From positions 62,001-126,000 of the forward strand of contig CAJTZS010000003.1 in the NCBI GenBank assembly GCA_910584055.1: a stretch of DNA of 64,000 nucleotides. Reading direction: 5' to 3'. Below, in pieces: positions 47,690 through 56,584 of the stretch; within the stretch, counting starts at the first letter, position 1, and each line of letters starts with the position of its first letter. The translations under genes and the position numbers were made by a program. This DNA is from an uncultured Muribaculaceae bacterium. Lineage in GTDB: Bacteria; Bacteroidota; Bacteroidia; Bacteroidales; Muribaculaceae. Below the pieces are notes generated by a model. That model made no database searches, was not told the DNA's origin, and worked only from the letters and a program-made list of their open reading frames with translations.

Positions 47690-48415
47690 TCAAAGCAGCC
47701 CTCCATTGATAGAGATGGTCTCTCCCGTGATGTATGCCGACTCATCGGAGGCGAGAAAAGCCACAAGTGCCGCCACTTCTTCCGCCTCTCCGAACCGTCC
47801 GAGTGGCACGGTTTTTTTCAAGGAACCTTCATCGAGGTCTTTTGTCATGTCGGAACGGATGAACCCCGGGGCCACGGCATTCACAGTGACCTTGCGGGGG
47901 GCAACTTCCTGGGCAAGGGCCTTTGTCGCTCCTATCAATGCTGCCTTGGCAGCCGAATAGTTCGCCTGTCCCGGCAAGCCTTTGAGGCCGGAGAGGGATG
48001 CGACATTGATAATCCTGCCGTAACGTTTCGTCAGCATCCCTTTCAGCACGCGGCGCGTCACGTAGAAGAATCCGTCGAGAGTGGTGTTTATCACTTTGTG
48101 CCATTGCTCGGTCTGCATGAATATCAGCAGACTGTCATCGCGGATACCGGCGTTATTCACCAATACTGTGATTCTATCTTCCGGATGTTCCTGCTCCCAT
48201 TTTTCCAAAGCCGAATCAACAGAGCTTTCGGAACTTACGTCAAACGGGAGAAGCTCTGCAATTCCACCGTGGCTGCGTATAGCTTCCGCAACCTCCAGTG
48301 CCGCAGTTTCATTGGAATGATAATTTATGATTAATCCAAGCCCTAATGAAGCAAGACGTTTGCAGATTGCAGCGCCGAGTCCGCGGGATCCCCCCGTAAC
48401 TAATGCAAAATTCAT
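47690..48415 (-). CDS. 3-oxoacyl-ACP reductase (FabG-like)
   Basis: A 241-residue short-chain dehydrogenase: NADPH-binding TGGSRGLG at residues 8-15, NNAG at 87-90, the catalytic Ser140-Tyr153-Lys157 set, and the C-terminal GETISINGG. It matches ApeQ-type ketoreductases that reduce each beta-keto group. It overlaps the ammonia-lyase stop by one base. Confidence 0.95.
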   Translation of the reverse strand: MNFALVTGGSRGLGAAICKRLASLGLGLIINYHSNETAALEVAEAIRSHGGIAELLPFDVSSESSVDSALEKWEQEHPEDRITVLVNNAGIRDDSLLIFMQTEQWHKVINTTLDGFFYVTRRVLKGMLTKRYGRIINVASLSGLKGLPGQANYSAAKAALIGATKALAQEVAPRKVTVNAVAPGFIRSDMTKDLDEGSLKKTVPLGRFGEAEEVAALVAFLASDESAYITGETISINGGLL

Positions 48416-49935
48416 TATTTCAAGTATTGGATAATGTTTGTCCTTAAGTAGTTTTCGGTTTCAGCCACTTCTTCATAGAAGGGTGTGTCTTCAATGAATT
48501 TGGGGCATATGGCGCGGATGGCGTCATACTGTTCCTTTGTCTTGGAAGCGAGTTTGTTTGCCAGGTCAAGGCAGTCTGTGGCTTGGGCGAGGGCTATAAA
48601 GAGTATCGACATCACTTGATAAGCGTTGTCGATAACCTTCTTGCATAGCAACGCCGAGTTGGTGCCCATGCTCACGATGTCCTGATTGTCGTTGTTGTTG
48701 GGGATGCTGTGCACATAGTTCGGCATCGCGAGCGTCTGGCATTCCGCCGTTGTTGAAGTAGCTGTGAACTGGCATGCCTGCATTCCATAGTTGAGACCGA
48801 GAATCCCAAGGTTGAGGAAAGGGGGAAGGATGCCGTTGATGCGGTCGTGGAAGAGATAATTGAGCTGTCTCTCGGCCGTCATGGCGAGACGCACCATTGC
48901 TATCTTCACTTTGTCTTCTTCAAGCGATATATAGTCGCCGTGGAAGTTGCCGCCGTGGTATATATTCTTTGTGGTGTAGTCTATGATGGGATTGTCGCAC
49001 GCGGAATTGAGTTCGTTCTGAAGAACGTCCGCGGTATTTTCGAGAGTGTCGAAAATCGGTCCGTAAATCTGGGGGATGCAGCGAAGGGAGTAGTAAGCCT
49101 GCACTTTGTGCTCGAAATAGGTGTCCTTGTTTTTCGCCGGGTCGTAAAGCTCATGCTCTCTTTTTTGCAGATGTAGGCTTCCTTCGCTCACTTCACGGAG
49201 CCAGCGGGCTATGACCTGCTGTCCGGGCTGGCGACGGCATATGTTTTCCTCTACCGACATGTAGTCATCGAAAGAGTCGGCAATCTCATTGATCCATGCC
49301 GAGGCGATCACTCCATATTTCAGAAGGTTTTCAGCATAATATTGGTTCACTATCGAGATACCTGTCATCACGGATGTGCCGTTGGTTACCGACAACCCTT
49401 CGCGTACGAAGATACCCATCGGAGTGAGCCCTTCCTCTTTCATCACATCGGCAGTTGCGCGCCACTCACCTTTGAAGTGCACTTTACCTTCGCCGATGAG
49501 ACAGAGGGCGATATGGGCGAGTTGTACGAGGTCGCCACTTGCTCCGACACTGCCGTGCATGGGGATGAAAGGATATATGCCCCGGTTCACGAATTCCTGC
49601 AACAATAGGATTACCGACGGATTGATGCCGGAACGCGCCTGAAGGAAAGTGCCGATACGGGCGATCATTGCCGATTTAACCTCGATGTCGGAAAGGGGAG
49701 CGCCCGCACCGGTTGCGTGACTCCGGATTATGTTGTATTGGAGTTCCTTTAGGTGGCTGTCATCGACGCGCCACTGCGCCATAGGCCCGAAACCGGTGTT
49801 GATGCCGTATATGACCTTGTCGGCAACAAATTCTTTAAGAAACTCATGGCACTCCTTTACATTCTGCATCTCCTCGGCCGGAAGGGACAAGGATTTGCCT
49901 GAGAACAATATATCGTAAACAGATGACAGGTTCAT
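48415..49935 (-). CDS. Aromatic amino acid ammonia-lyase (HAL/TAL family)
   Basis: A 506-residue enzyme. It has the MIO-forming ASG in GSVGASGDLVQLAH (residues 132-134), YGINTGFGPMA with the catalytic Tyr43, and NGTSVMTGIS. At the substrate-selecting position the sequence reads RSHATG (Ser72, His73), the pair usually seen in histidine ammonia-lyases rather than His-Leu or Phe-Leu of tyrosine or phenylalanine lyases. No other hut gene is present, so supply of an aryl starter from Tyr or Phe is inferred from context, as in flexirubin and APE clusters. It is the first gene of the operon, 19 bp after a -7 box. Confidence 0.88.
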   Translation of the reverse strand: MNLSSVYDILFSGKSLSLPAEEMQNVKECHEFLKEFVADKVIYGINTGFGPMAQWRVDDSHLKELQYNIIRSHATGAGAPLSDIEVKSAMIARIGTFLQARSGINPSVILLLQEFVNRGIYPFIPMHGSVGASGDLVQLAHIALCLIGEGKVHFKGEWRATADVMKEEGLTPMGIFVREGLSVTNGTSVMTGISIVNQYYAENLLKYGVIASAWINEIADSFDDYMSVEENICRRQPGQQVIARWLREVSEGSLHLQKREHELYDPAKNKDTYFEHKVQAYYSLRCIPQIYGPIFDTLENTADVLQNELNSACDNPIIDYTTKNIYHGGNFHGDYISLEEDKVKIAMVRLAMTAERQLNYLFHDRINGILPPFLNLGILGLNYGMQACQFTATSTTAECQTLAMPNYVHSIPNNNDNQDIVSMGTNSALLCKKVIDNAYQVMSILFIALAQATDCLDLANKLASKTKEQYDAIRAICPKFIEDTPFYEEVAETENYLRTNIIQYLK

Positions 49936-49954
49936 GATGTAATCATTTGATTTA

Positions 49955-49962
49955 CAAAATTA
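49955..49962 (-). promoter_or_regulatory. -7 box of the APE operon
   Basis: TAATTTTG on the minus strand, 19 bp before the ammonia-lyase ATG. It directly follows the terminator of the preceding gene. No good TTTG at -33 was found. Confidence 0.5.
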
Positions 49963-49963
49963 G

Positions 49964-50000
49964 CAAAAAAAATCCAACTGAATGAATCATTAGTTGGATT
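49964..50000 (-). terminator. Rho-independent terminator of the esterase gene
   Basis: A 30-nt near-perfect hairpin (AATCCAACT at 49971-49979 pairing with 49992-50000, plus an inner stem) followed on the minus strand by eight Ts (49964-49971). It separates the esterase from the APE operon. Confidence 0.8.
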
Positions 50001-50031
50001 TTGCATAAAATTGGTCTAAATTGCGAAATTT

Positions 50032-50817
50032 TTATCGTGATTGGGAAAACAGCCAAGGCAGGAGGGTGGGGTAGTTGAATGCCCACGGCCAGCATTCGTG
50101 TCCCACACAAGAGATCTCCGAATATTCCACTTCCGCTCCGGCTTTTTTGAGTGCGCGGTATGCCGCCCGGCTGCTGATTACCGGGATCTCATCATCTTTT
50201 TCGCCATGGAAGATATAGAATTTCACATCTTTAGCATCTTTCAGCCTGTCGGGATTGACAGCCCCGCAGATAGGTACTGCGGCGGCAAATCTTTCCGGGT
50301 GGCGGCAAGCGAGGTCATAGGCTGCGATAGCGCCCATTGACACGCCGATGAGATATATCCGGTCGGTGTCTACCGGATTTTTCGCGACTATGGTGTCGAT
50401 AAGGTTCATCAGTGACCGTTCTGTGGGTGATTCTTCCGGAACTGAAGATCCGGGCATAAAGGTGCGCTCGTCTATTTTCCCGGTCCATGTGCGTTCTCCG
50501 CATTGCGGGAATACCACGAATGCCTCGAAAGTCTCCCTGTTTGCAGGGTTGGAAAAAATGTTGGCCCCTACCGAGAGCTGGCTCTCATTGTCGTCTCCCC
50601 CTTCTCCTGATCCATGGAGGAAAAGCACGAGAGGATATTTCCTCCCGTCAGCGATTTTTTCGGGAGAAAGCATGCGGTATGGCATGGCGACAGTGTAAGG
50701 GTCCCTGAAAACATGCCTTGAATAATCCTCGTTGATGAACGATGCCTGTGTCTGGGCATTGACGGAATATGCGAGTAGGACACAAGATGCTATGCAGAGT
50801 ATTGTCGTGAGCTTCAT
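50032..50817 (-). CDS. Secreted alpha/beta-hydrolase (phospholipase/PHB-depolymerase-like)
   Basis: A 261-residue protein with a signal peptide ending SVNAQ. It shows YPLVLFLHGSGEGGDDN (oxyanion region), IGVSMGAIAAYDL with the Ser, GEKDDEIPV with the Asp and VGHECWPW with the His. The fold resembles the LpqC/prolyl-oligopeptidase-like esterase group. It stands between the broken integrase (4-nt overlap) and a strong terminator. Confidence 0.82.
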   Translation of the reverse strand: MKLTTILCIASCVLLAYSVNAQTQASFINEDYSRHVFRDPYTVAMPYRMLSPEKIADGRKYPLVLFLHGSGEGGDDNESQLSVGANIFSNPANRETFEAFVVFPQCGERTWTGKIDERTFMPGSSVPEESPTERSLMNLIDTIVAKNPVDTDRIYLIGVSMGAIAAYDLACRHPERFAAAVPICGAVNPDRLKDAKDVKFYIFHGEKDDEIPVISSRAAYRALKKAGAEVEYSEISCVGHECWPWAFNYPTLLPWLFSQSR

Positions 50818-52067
50818 AGTGTGTTAACAAATTTGCGTCTCTCTTTGTTTTGTGAGGTCTCGGATATCAGCGATTTGAGAATTAACGAGTTTGCACGGTC
50901 GATCATAGTGCCGTCAAGCGATGCGAGATAAATCCGGGTGGTGGATTCGGAGTCGTGCCCCATCCCCTCGCTAATGACGCTGATCGGGATTCCGTTCGAT
51001 TTTGCGGCGGTTGCCCAACTGTGACGCGCCACGTACATTGTAAGCGGCAGCCCCATGCCGACCATTCGCGCTATTTCCTTAAGGCTTCGGTTGATATTGT
51101 AGCTCATATTCCGGTATGCATAGATTTCGCTGCCCCCTTCCCTGCGTATCAGCGGAAGAAGGTAGCTTGATTTGTTCTCGGGGTATTTGTCGAGGATGCG
51201 CTGCATCTCTCCGGTTCATTTGATATGTAGCTGCTGTCCCGTTTTGCGGCGGCGATATGATAAATAGCCGTTTCTGAGATCGGTTTTGCGAAGAAAAGCC
51301 ATATCCACGAAGCTCATGCCGCGCAGATAGAAACTCAAAAGGAACATGTCGCGGGCAAAATCGAGCCGCGGGGTATGATGCAGGTCCAATGAATATATCT
51401 TGCGGATTGAGGATATATGCACCGCCCGCTTTGTGGTCTTGTCGATGCCCGTGTATACGTGCTTGAATGGGTGTTTGTTGTCAATCACGTTTTCTTCCAC
51501 CGCACGGTTGTAGGTGGCCCGCAGGATTCTCATATAAAATGATACGGTGTTCGGTGTCAGCCCCTGATGCCTGAGCCATCCCTCGTATCCTTCGATCAGT
51601 TCCCGGTTTATATTGTCGATGCGGATGCTTTCATGTCCATAATACTTGATGAAACTGTTGAGAGTGGCGCGATATGTTTCCGATGTTCGGACCTTCCCGT
51701 TTTTATGTAGTTCGGAAATGATGTTGTTCATGTAATTTGTCAGGGAGTATTCTTTTGAGTATTTTTCAAATTCCATGGCAATGTCGCGGCAAGTGAATGA
51801 TATAGAGGCGGTATTCAGGTTGTGTACAATCTTTTTGAACAAATCCATGTCGGTTTGAATCCTTTCCCGGAGATCAAGAATGTAGGAGTTTCTCGGTTTG
51901 AGTTTATCGACTGTCAACGTTTGTGTTTTTGCATTCCATTCATCAGTGAAAATGCGGTAATGGGTGTGCAGGGTTTTTGTTTTCTGACCGTGGAGGAGCT
52001 GATAATAGATTTCGCCTTCTGTTCCCTCAACTGAAGGGCGGAATCTGACTTTTACTGTAGTTGTCAT
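50814..52067 (-). pseudogene. Tyrosine integrase interrupted by one in-frame TGA
   Basis: The 417-codon frame is open except for a single TGA at 51216-51218, between HIK and TGEMQRIL. Both sides are in the same frame, and a Trp (TGG) is the likely ancestral codon. The first part has the SAM-like domain and the catalytic Arg (YLRGMSF) and Lys (RRKTGQQ); the second has ARHSWAT (His and Arg) and TRIYL (Tyr). Without read-through the enzyme lacks half its active site. Such integrases drive Bacteroidota conjugative elements and phages; this one sits at the edge of the accessory region. Confidence 0.8.
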
Positions 52068-52131
52068 CTTTGGGGAGAATAATTAAAAGTTATTAAAAAA
52101 TTTCTTTAACAACTTTTTTAATTGGCATTTA

Positions 52132-52215
52132 TTATTCCGCCTTGACAGCACTTATATCAGGTTCTATTTCGTAAGCATTTTCCTCCTTACTTTCCCGTTC
52201 AGTCCTCCATAAAAT
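52132..52215 (-). pseudogene. Relic 3' end of an AlbA_2-type gene
   Basis: Twenty-seven codons reading ILWRTERESKEENAYEIE, a few more residues, then TAA. They match the ILWRTEQKSKEE segment of the complete gene at 54184-55617. No reading frame continues upstream (a TAG/TAA and frameshift follow), so this is a fragment. Confidence 0.6.
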
Positions 52216-52280
52216 ACCTTACCCGATTTTAACATGTGTACCGGGATTCCGGCCTGAGCCGAAAATCCGATTATTTTGAT

Positions 52281-52288
52281 TACCTTTG
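52281..52288 (+). promoter_or_regulatory. -7 box of the DUF1016 gene
   Basis: TACCTTTG matches TAnnTTTG and lies 22 bp before the chosen ATG. No clear -33 element. Confidence 0.45.
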
Positions 52289-52310
52289 CAACTATAAATC
52301 GCCAATCATA

Positions 52311-53474
52311 ATGGAACAGTATATATCACATATCAATAATGCCGATTATATTTCGGCAGTCAAGATTATCAAGGATGCCATTTTGAAAAGCCGGTATCGT
52401 GCTTCTCAAATGGTTAACCATGAGATGTTGGCTCTATATTATGGTATTGGTGGATTTATCTCAAATGAGAGCCGTAGCGCACAATGGGGCAGTAGCGCAA
52501 TCAAGACCATTTCGGCAATGCTGAAACAGGAATTGCCGGGATTGCGTGGATTTTCAGAAGGTAATATCAAGAAAATGAGACTCTTTTACGAAGCATGGCC
52601 TCAGTTTGACCGAAATCGTGCGTCAGCAACGCACGATTCTGCAATAGACATTATATCAAATCGTGCATTGACAACGCACGATTTGAATTTGAGCGAGATA
52701 ATGGTTCGCCCATTGGCAACGGATGAATTAACGTCTGCCGAAGTCCAAGCATTTTCGAATATCGGATTTACCCACCACTATGAAATAATCAAGAAAGCCG
52801 AATCTTTACAGGAAAGACTTTATTACATCCAATTGTGTGCAACCAAATTTTGGAATGTTGATGAACTGAAATACCATCTGAAAGAAAAGCTATATAAGCC
52901 CAACACCATACAACTTACCAACTTCGCCACAACGATAGACAATACCGCATACCGTCAGAAAGCCCTGCAATCATTCAAAAATGAATATCTTGTTGATTTC
53001 GTCAATATTGAAGACGGTGAGGTCGTGGATGAGCGAGTATTGGAGAACGAGATTGTCCGCAATATAAAGAACTTCATCATGGCAATGGGCACGGATTTTA
53101 CCTATATGGGCAATCAATATTATCTGAAAGTAGGAGAGGAAGACTATTATGTGGATTTGCTTTTCTATCACAGGCGCTTGCGCTGTCTTGTTGCAGTTGA
53201 ATTGAAACGAGGTAAATTCCATTCCGAATATGTCGGGAAACTCAATCTATATCTGTCAGCTCTTGATGAGTATGTAAAACTCCCTGAAGAAAATCCGTCA
53301 ATAGGTATTATACTCTGTCGCTCCAAGGATGATAAGGTTGTAGAGTTCTCTTTCCGCGACACATTCAAAGCAATGGGAGTGGCTACCTACAAGACCAAGC
53401 GTGAAATTGAGGTTCAACGGGAGATAGAAAACCAGTTCATAACAATGGGAGAGGAATTAAAGAAACTTCTTTGA
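52311..53474 (+). CDS. DUF1016 (YhcG-type) PD-(D/E)XK nuclease-domain protein
   Basis: A 387-residue protein from the ATG at 52311; the frame extends up to 52236, but that segment overlaps the -7 box. The N-terminal half is the DUF1016 helical domain (MLALYYGIGGFIS, LPGLRGFSEGNIKKMRLFYEAWP). The C-terminal half is the nuclease-like domain (VGEEDYYVDLLFYHRRLRCLVAVELKRGKF, with Asp and ExK). Members are linked to mobile elements and possibly defence. Residues ~102-132 are a 15-residue duplication (NRA-x-x-THD twice) encoded by two palindromes (52614-52685). A TTCG-loop terminator follows. Confidence 0.88.
   Translation: MEQYISHINNADYISAVKIIKDAILKSRYRASQMVNHEMLALYYGIGGFISNESRSAQWGSSAIKTISAMLKQELPGLRGFSEGNIKKMRLFYEAWPQFDRNRASATHDSAIDIISNRALTTHDLNLSEIMVRPLATDELTSAEVQAFSNIGFTHHYEIIKKAESLQERLYYIQLCATKFWNVDELKYHLKEKLYKPNTIQLTNFATTIDNTAYRQKALQSFKNEYLVDFVNIEDGEVVDERVLENEIVRNIKNFIMAMGTDFTYMGNQYYLKVGEEDYYVDLLFYHRRLRCLVAVELKRGKFHSEYVGKLNLYLSALDEYVKLPEENPSIGIILCRSKDDKVVEFSFRDTFKAMGVATYKTKREIEVQREIENQFITMGEELKKLL
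52614..52685. repeat. Two in-frame palindromes within the DUF1016 gene
   Basis: AATCGTGCGT/ACGCACGATT (52614-52638) and CAAATCGTGC/GCACGATTTG (52657-52685) are perfect 10-bp-arm inverted repeats 45 bp apart, encoding a repeated 15-residue unit. Confidence 0.8.
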
Positions 53475-53507
53475 AGTGCAAGTTTTGCACCTCAAACACA
53501 TCATAAA

Positions 53508-53532
53508 GGCTCTGCTTCGGCAGGGCTTTTTT
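53508..53532 (+). terminator. Terminator of the DUF1016 gene
   Basis: An 8-bp GC-rich stem (two wobble pairs) with a TTCG loop, followed by six Ts. Confidence 0.75.
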
Positions 53533-54183
53533 CATATGTGAGTGTTGAAGATTGCCCATGATTGCTTATGAGTGATAGCCGACTACCACTTGTTTACCAC
53601 CCGTCACCACTCGCTACCACTCAAAAATTTTCTTTTACACAGCGGCTATGCCCATTGAATAACAATTAAATAACAGCCCTAAATTTTTCTTGGTGAAAGT
53701 ATATTTTCTTGAAAATATAGATATGGCTGGGCAAAAGAACAATTTTGCTTGGGTGCAGATTTGGATGTAACTTTGCGTCACACATCACATCGCTTGCTCC
53801 GACATTGCGCTACGCACACCCGAATTGACCCCATGTATCGGCGCACAACCCCTCTGACCGTTAAGAATACATAAAAACACCCAATTTCAACCTTTTGGGT
53901 GTAAAATTGGGTGTTAACTCTGCAACTTGCTGATATTCAGCATTGTTTGCGGAGAGAGAGGTTTGTGAACCTTCTCCCCAAATATCTGAAATCCAATGTA
54001 TTGGATTCTGCAAATCTCTGCGTGTAGCACGGATGTAGCACAGGGATGACTTGTGTTGTCTTGCCGTTGTCATCATATGTCGGCTCAATATCCTCTGATA
54101 CACTGCAAAATTACAAATAAATTCTTAAATCGAACCCATCCTAAATGTTAAAAATTGGTAGGATAATTGTAAGAATTGTTAGC
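53533..54183. other. Gene-poor stretch with hairpins and possible relic
   Basis: No convincing gene. It contains ACCACT-type short repeats (53585-53630), a perfect 9-bp-arm palindrome (TATATTTTC, 53700-53719), and a 12-bp hairpin at 53876-53915 (AACACCCAATTT with its complement) followed by Ts on the minus strand. A minus-strand -7 box TAATTTTG (54106-54113) stands before an 80-codon frame (54103 to 53861) that looks non-native. Another frame there reads an uninterrupted IEPTYDDNGKTTQ but has no start. It may be the decayed start of an insertion or integrase gene. Confidence 0.5.
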
Positions 54184-55617
54184 TTATTCTCTATCCATGA
54201 CTTCCCAGTGGCCGCCTTTGTCGGGGCCGATACGACGGATTTTTCCAGCCTCTTTCAACTGGCGGATTATTTTCTCGACACCGGATCTTGAAAGCCCCGT
54301 TTGTTCTTGCAGTTCAGAAGATGTTATGCCGGGTATGGATTTAAGAAGTTCAAATATTTTCTCCTTACCTTTCTCCTTACCCACAATCTCTTTCTCCTTA
54401 CTTTTCTCCTTACTATTTATGTCGGGCTCTTTTTCTGAGGGAGTTTCCTCCTTACTTTTCTGTTCAGTTCTCCATAATATCACCCTGAACTGATCACCAG
54501 ACGCCTCATTTTGAAACTCTATGTTGGCGTCAGTCTGAAGGGCGCGGATTATGCCGGAGCCGAGACCACGGTAATCCATTGTCTTGGCACACAGATTGGC
54601 GATAAGCTGATTGCGTTGAAAGGCGTTTCCGAGTTTGATATCGGCTACCGTAAGGCTGGGCGGTAATGCCCCCGGGCTTACAATCTCGACCCTGTTATCG
54701 AAAACAAGTATCCTTATAGGCGCAGGTTTGAGCCATGAGCGATGGACGAGCGCGTTCTGCAACAGTTCGGTGAGAGCAATTTCGGGTATTTCAAGGACAC
54801 CTATTGAATTGAAATTCTGCCCTTCCTGCCGACGTAGCAGACAACCGTCAATAAACTCCATGCCGAGTTTGAACATTCGCGGTATCGTGCCGCCAATATC
54901 CCGTGAAGACCTGTATTCCGTACCTCCTATTGAATTACCATAGAACCAGACGGCCTTTATATTGAATGCCGGGCAGAACCGTTGAGGATTTATGCCGAAA
55001 AACATCATACCTCCCAAAGTAGCCTGCCCATCTTCATCAAGGATAAACAGATTCTTCAAGGCTGTTTCAAGCGGTATCCCCAGATTGTCGGCTGATTTGC
55101 CAAGAGAGTTTTGGAAAAACTCATCAAGCAGATATCTGTCAAGATCCTTTATTGATGTTCCTCGGATTGACTGCCTGTCAGGTTGGAATGAACCGCTTTC
55201 AGCGAATATGCGTAAAATCTCGTTGTTGTCAGATACCCGCCTTTTGTCAGGACCCTGTTTCACATATATCTCACCCTTCTTGTTGGTGTACGGGGCATCG
55301 GGACCTTTCTTGACAGTCACAATCATTACGGCCTTGCCATCAACCGGCTCCGTTTCAACCTGCGGGAACACAGCCGGACGCACCCTGTCATCCGCCGCAC
55401 TTGCGACCAGACTACCTATTTCCCGGAGTTGATCATAATCAAGACCCAATATCTCTCCGGTCTTGTCATCGACGCCGATGAATATCTGGCCTCCGTTTGA
55501 ATTGGAGAAGGCTACAAGTTCATTGGCCACATCCTCTGCGGTCTTGAAAAGTTTCTTGAACTGCACGGTGGATGTTTCACCACAACGGACTATTTCTTTT
55601 ATTTTTTCGGCTGTCAT
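54184..55617 (-). CDS. AlbA_2-domain / degenerate ATPase protein (RecG-like annotation)
   Basis: A 477-residue protein. The N-terminal ~120 residues are an AlbA_2 domain (VQFKKLFKTAEDVANELVAFSNSNGGQIFIGVDD). The middle contains a histidine-kinase-like ATPase region (LTELLQNALVHRSW, VEIVSPGALPPSL, YRGLGSGI). A Lys/Glu-rich linker encoded by tandem repeats follows (residues ~390-425), then a winged-helix domain (TSSELQEQTGLSRSGVEKIIRQL). It is probably a DNA-binding regulator carried on the mobile region. A relic of a related gene lies 2 kb away (52132-52215). It has a -7 box upstream at 55644. Confidence 0.8.
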   Translation of the reverse strand: MTAEKIKEIVRCGETSTVQFKKLFKTAEDVANELVAFSNSNGGQIFIGVDDKTGEILGLDYDQLREIGSLVASAADDRVRPAVFPQVETEPVDGKAVMIVTVKKGPDAPYTNKKGEIYVKQGPDKRRVSDNNEILRIFAESGSFQPDRQSIRGTSIKDLDRYLLDEFFQNSLGKSADNLGIPLETALKNLFILDEDGQATLGGMMFFGINPQRFCPAFNIKAVWFYGNSIGGTEYRSSRDIGGTIPRMFKLGMEFIDGCLLRRQEGQNFNSIGVLEIPEIALTELLQNALVHRSWLKPAPIRILVFDNRVEIVSPGALPPSLTVADIKLGNAFQRNQLIANLCAKTMDYRGLGSGIIRALQTDANIEFQNEASGDQFRVILWRTEQKSKEETPSEKEPDINSKEKSKEKEIVGKEKGKEKIFELLKSIPGITSSELQEQTGLSRSGVEKIIRQLKEAGKIRRIGPDKGGHWEVMDRE

Positions 55618-55643
55618 ATCAATATTGGGTGTGATATTGAATA

Positions 55644-55651
55644 CAAAGTTA
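55644..55651 (-). promoter_or_regulatory. -7 box of the 54184-55617 gene
   Basis: TAACTTTG on the minus strand fits TAnnTTTG, 26 bp before the start codon. An 8-bp palindrome (AATCACCT/AGGTGATT, 55661-55683) sits just upstream and could be an operator. Confidence 0.45.
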
Positions 55652-56351
55652 CTGAAAAATAATCACCTGTGAAAGAGGTGATTTGATTTTGTCTAAATCG
55701 GCAAGAGATATGGCGGCGAAGTGTTGGCGGCGTATAGCCTTCGTATCGTGACGGTGGCAAGCCACTGACACAATACGACCGCAATCCGCCTATGGGCGAA
55801 AGCTGAAGTCCGGCTCACTGCGGCGCCGTGCGGATCTGCGTCTTTTGTGCCGCAGTTGCCGCGCGACGAGCCTCCGCTATCCCGACTTACCGACGCTTTC
55901 GCCTTGTATGGAATTTCACCGCCATATCACTTGCTGATTACAGGCGCCAACCTAAGAAACAATCCCGTCGCCCGGTCAAGTCCATGACATTGGCCGTGTG
56001 TCGGGATACTTTCTTTTTTCGGGGGCGCATTATCCCTATTCCATTTAGTACAATCCTATGCTGCCCGATGAGGGCAGCAGGGATTATGTTGTCTTGGCCT
56101 TTCATACGGGGAAGCCTATTTGAACTAAGCGTGCCACCGGCATGTGGGCAGGTATAAGTTGCTTGCCATGATTAAACGTGTGGCAAAGCGACATTCACCG
56201 CTACGCTGAAAAATCTCCACAATCTGCGATGTAGTATTTTTCATCTTCACGGTGAACATCACTTCATTATGCCCCACGTCTTGCAGGTGTCAAGCAACTC
56301 ATACAGCCACACTGTCTTTGGACGCATGGTTAAAAAAAAGCTCCCACCGAT
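55652..56351. other. Gene-free 0.7-kb stretch upstream of the PcfK/PcfJ module
   Basis: More GC-rich than its flanks, without a supportable reading frame. It holds several hairpins: AATCACCT/AGGTGATT (55661-55683), GCTGCCC/GGGCAGC with an outer AATCC/GGATT (56052-56085), and GC-TTGCCA/TGGCAA-GC (56161-56189). It could be a non-coding RNA, a transfer-related site or a decayed gene. Confidence 0.45.
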
Positions 56352-56573
56352 ATGAAAGCCACAAGAAAACATAAGGATTTTAGGTCAAGGCAAGCTCACC
56401 AAACCTCCTATCAATACCGCATAAGTAAGGCGGTCAAGGTGGTGGCAGTCATCATCGGAGCGGTTATCGGGATAGCGTTGTGGGCGATAGCGAAACCCAT
56501 ATTGAGAGGTTTAGGCTGGCTCATATCAATTCTCACCGCAATCGGAGCAATCTATTGGATATTAACTCTATAA
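56352..56573 (+). CDS. Small membrane protein of the conjugative element
   Basis: A 73-residue protein with a basic N-terminus (MKATRKHKDFRSRQAHQ) and two membrane segments (VVAVIIGAVIGIALWAI and ISILTAIGAIYWILTL). Proteins like this often precede PcfK and PcfJ in Bacteroidetes conjugative elements. Role unknown; it may be part of a membrane complex. It is 11 bp before PcfK. Confidence 0.65.
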   Translation: MKATRKHKDFRSRQAHQTSYQYRISKAVKVVAVIIGAVIGIALWAIAKPILRGLGWLISILTAIGAIYWILTL

Positions 56574-56584
56574 AATTTACGACT

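Noticed and set aside
46440..48415. Housekeeping fatty acid synthesis genes
   Set aside because: Ketosynthase and reductase are part of a continuous operon with pigment-type genes and duplicate functions.
48415..49935. Histidine degradation (hut) gene
   Set aside because: Despite a Ser-His signature, no urocanase or other hut gene is adjacent and the gene heads a polyketide operon. Substrate left open.
53861..54103. An 80-codon minus-strand gene
   Set aside because: No recognisable domain, starts with GTG right at the promoter box and runs into a terminator hairpin; overlapping frame looks equally or more protein-like. Kept only as part of a gene-poor region.
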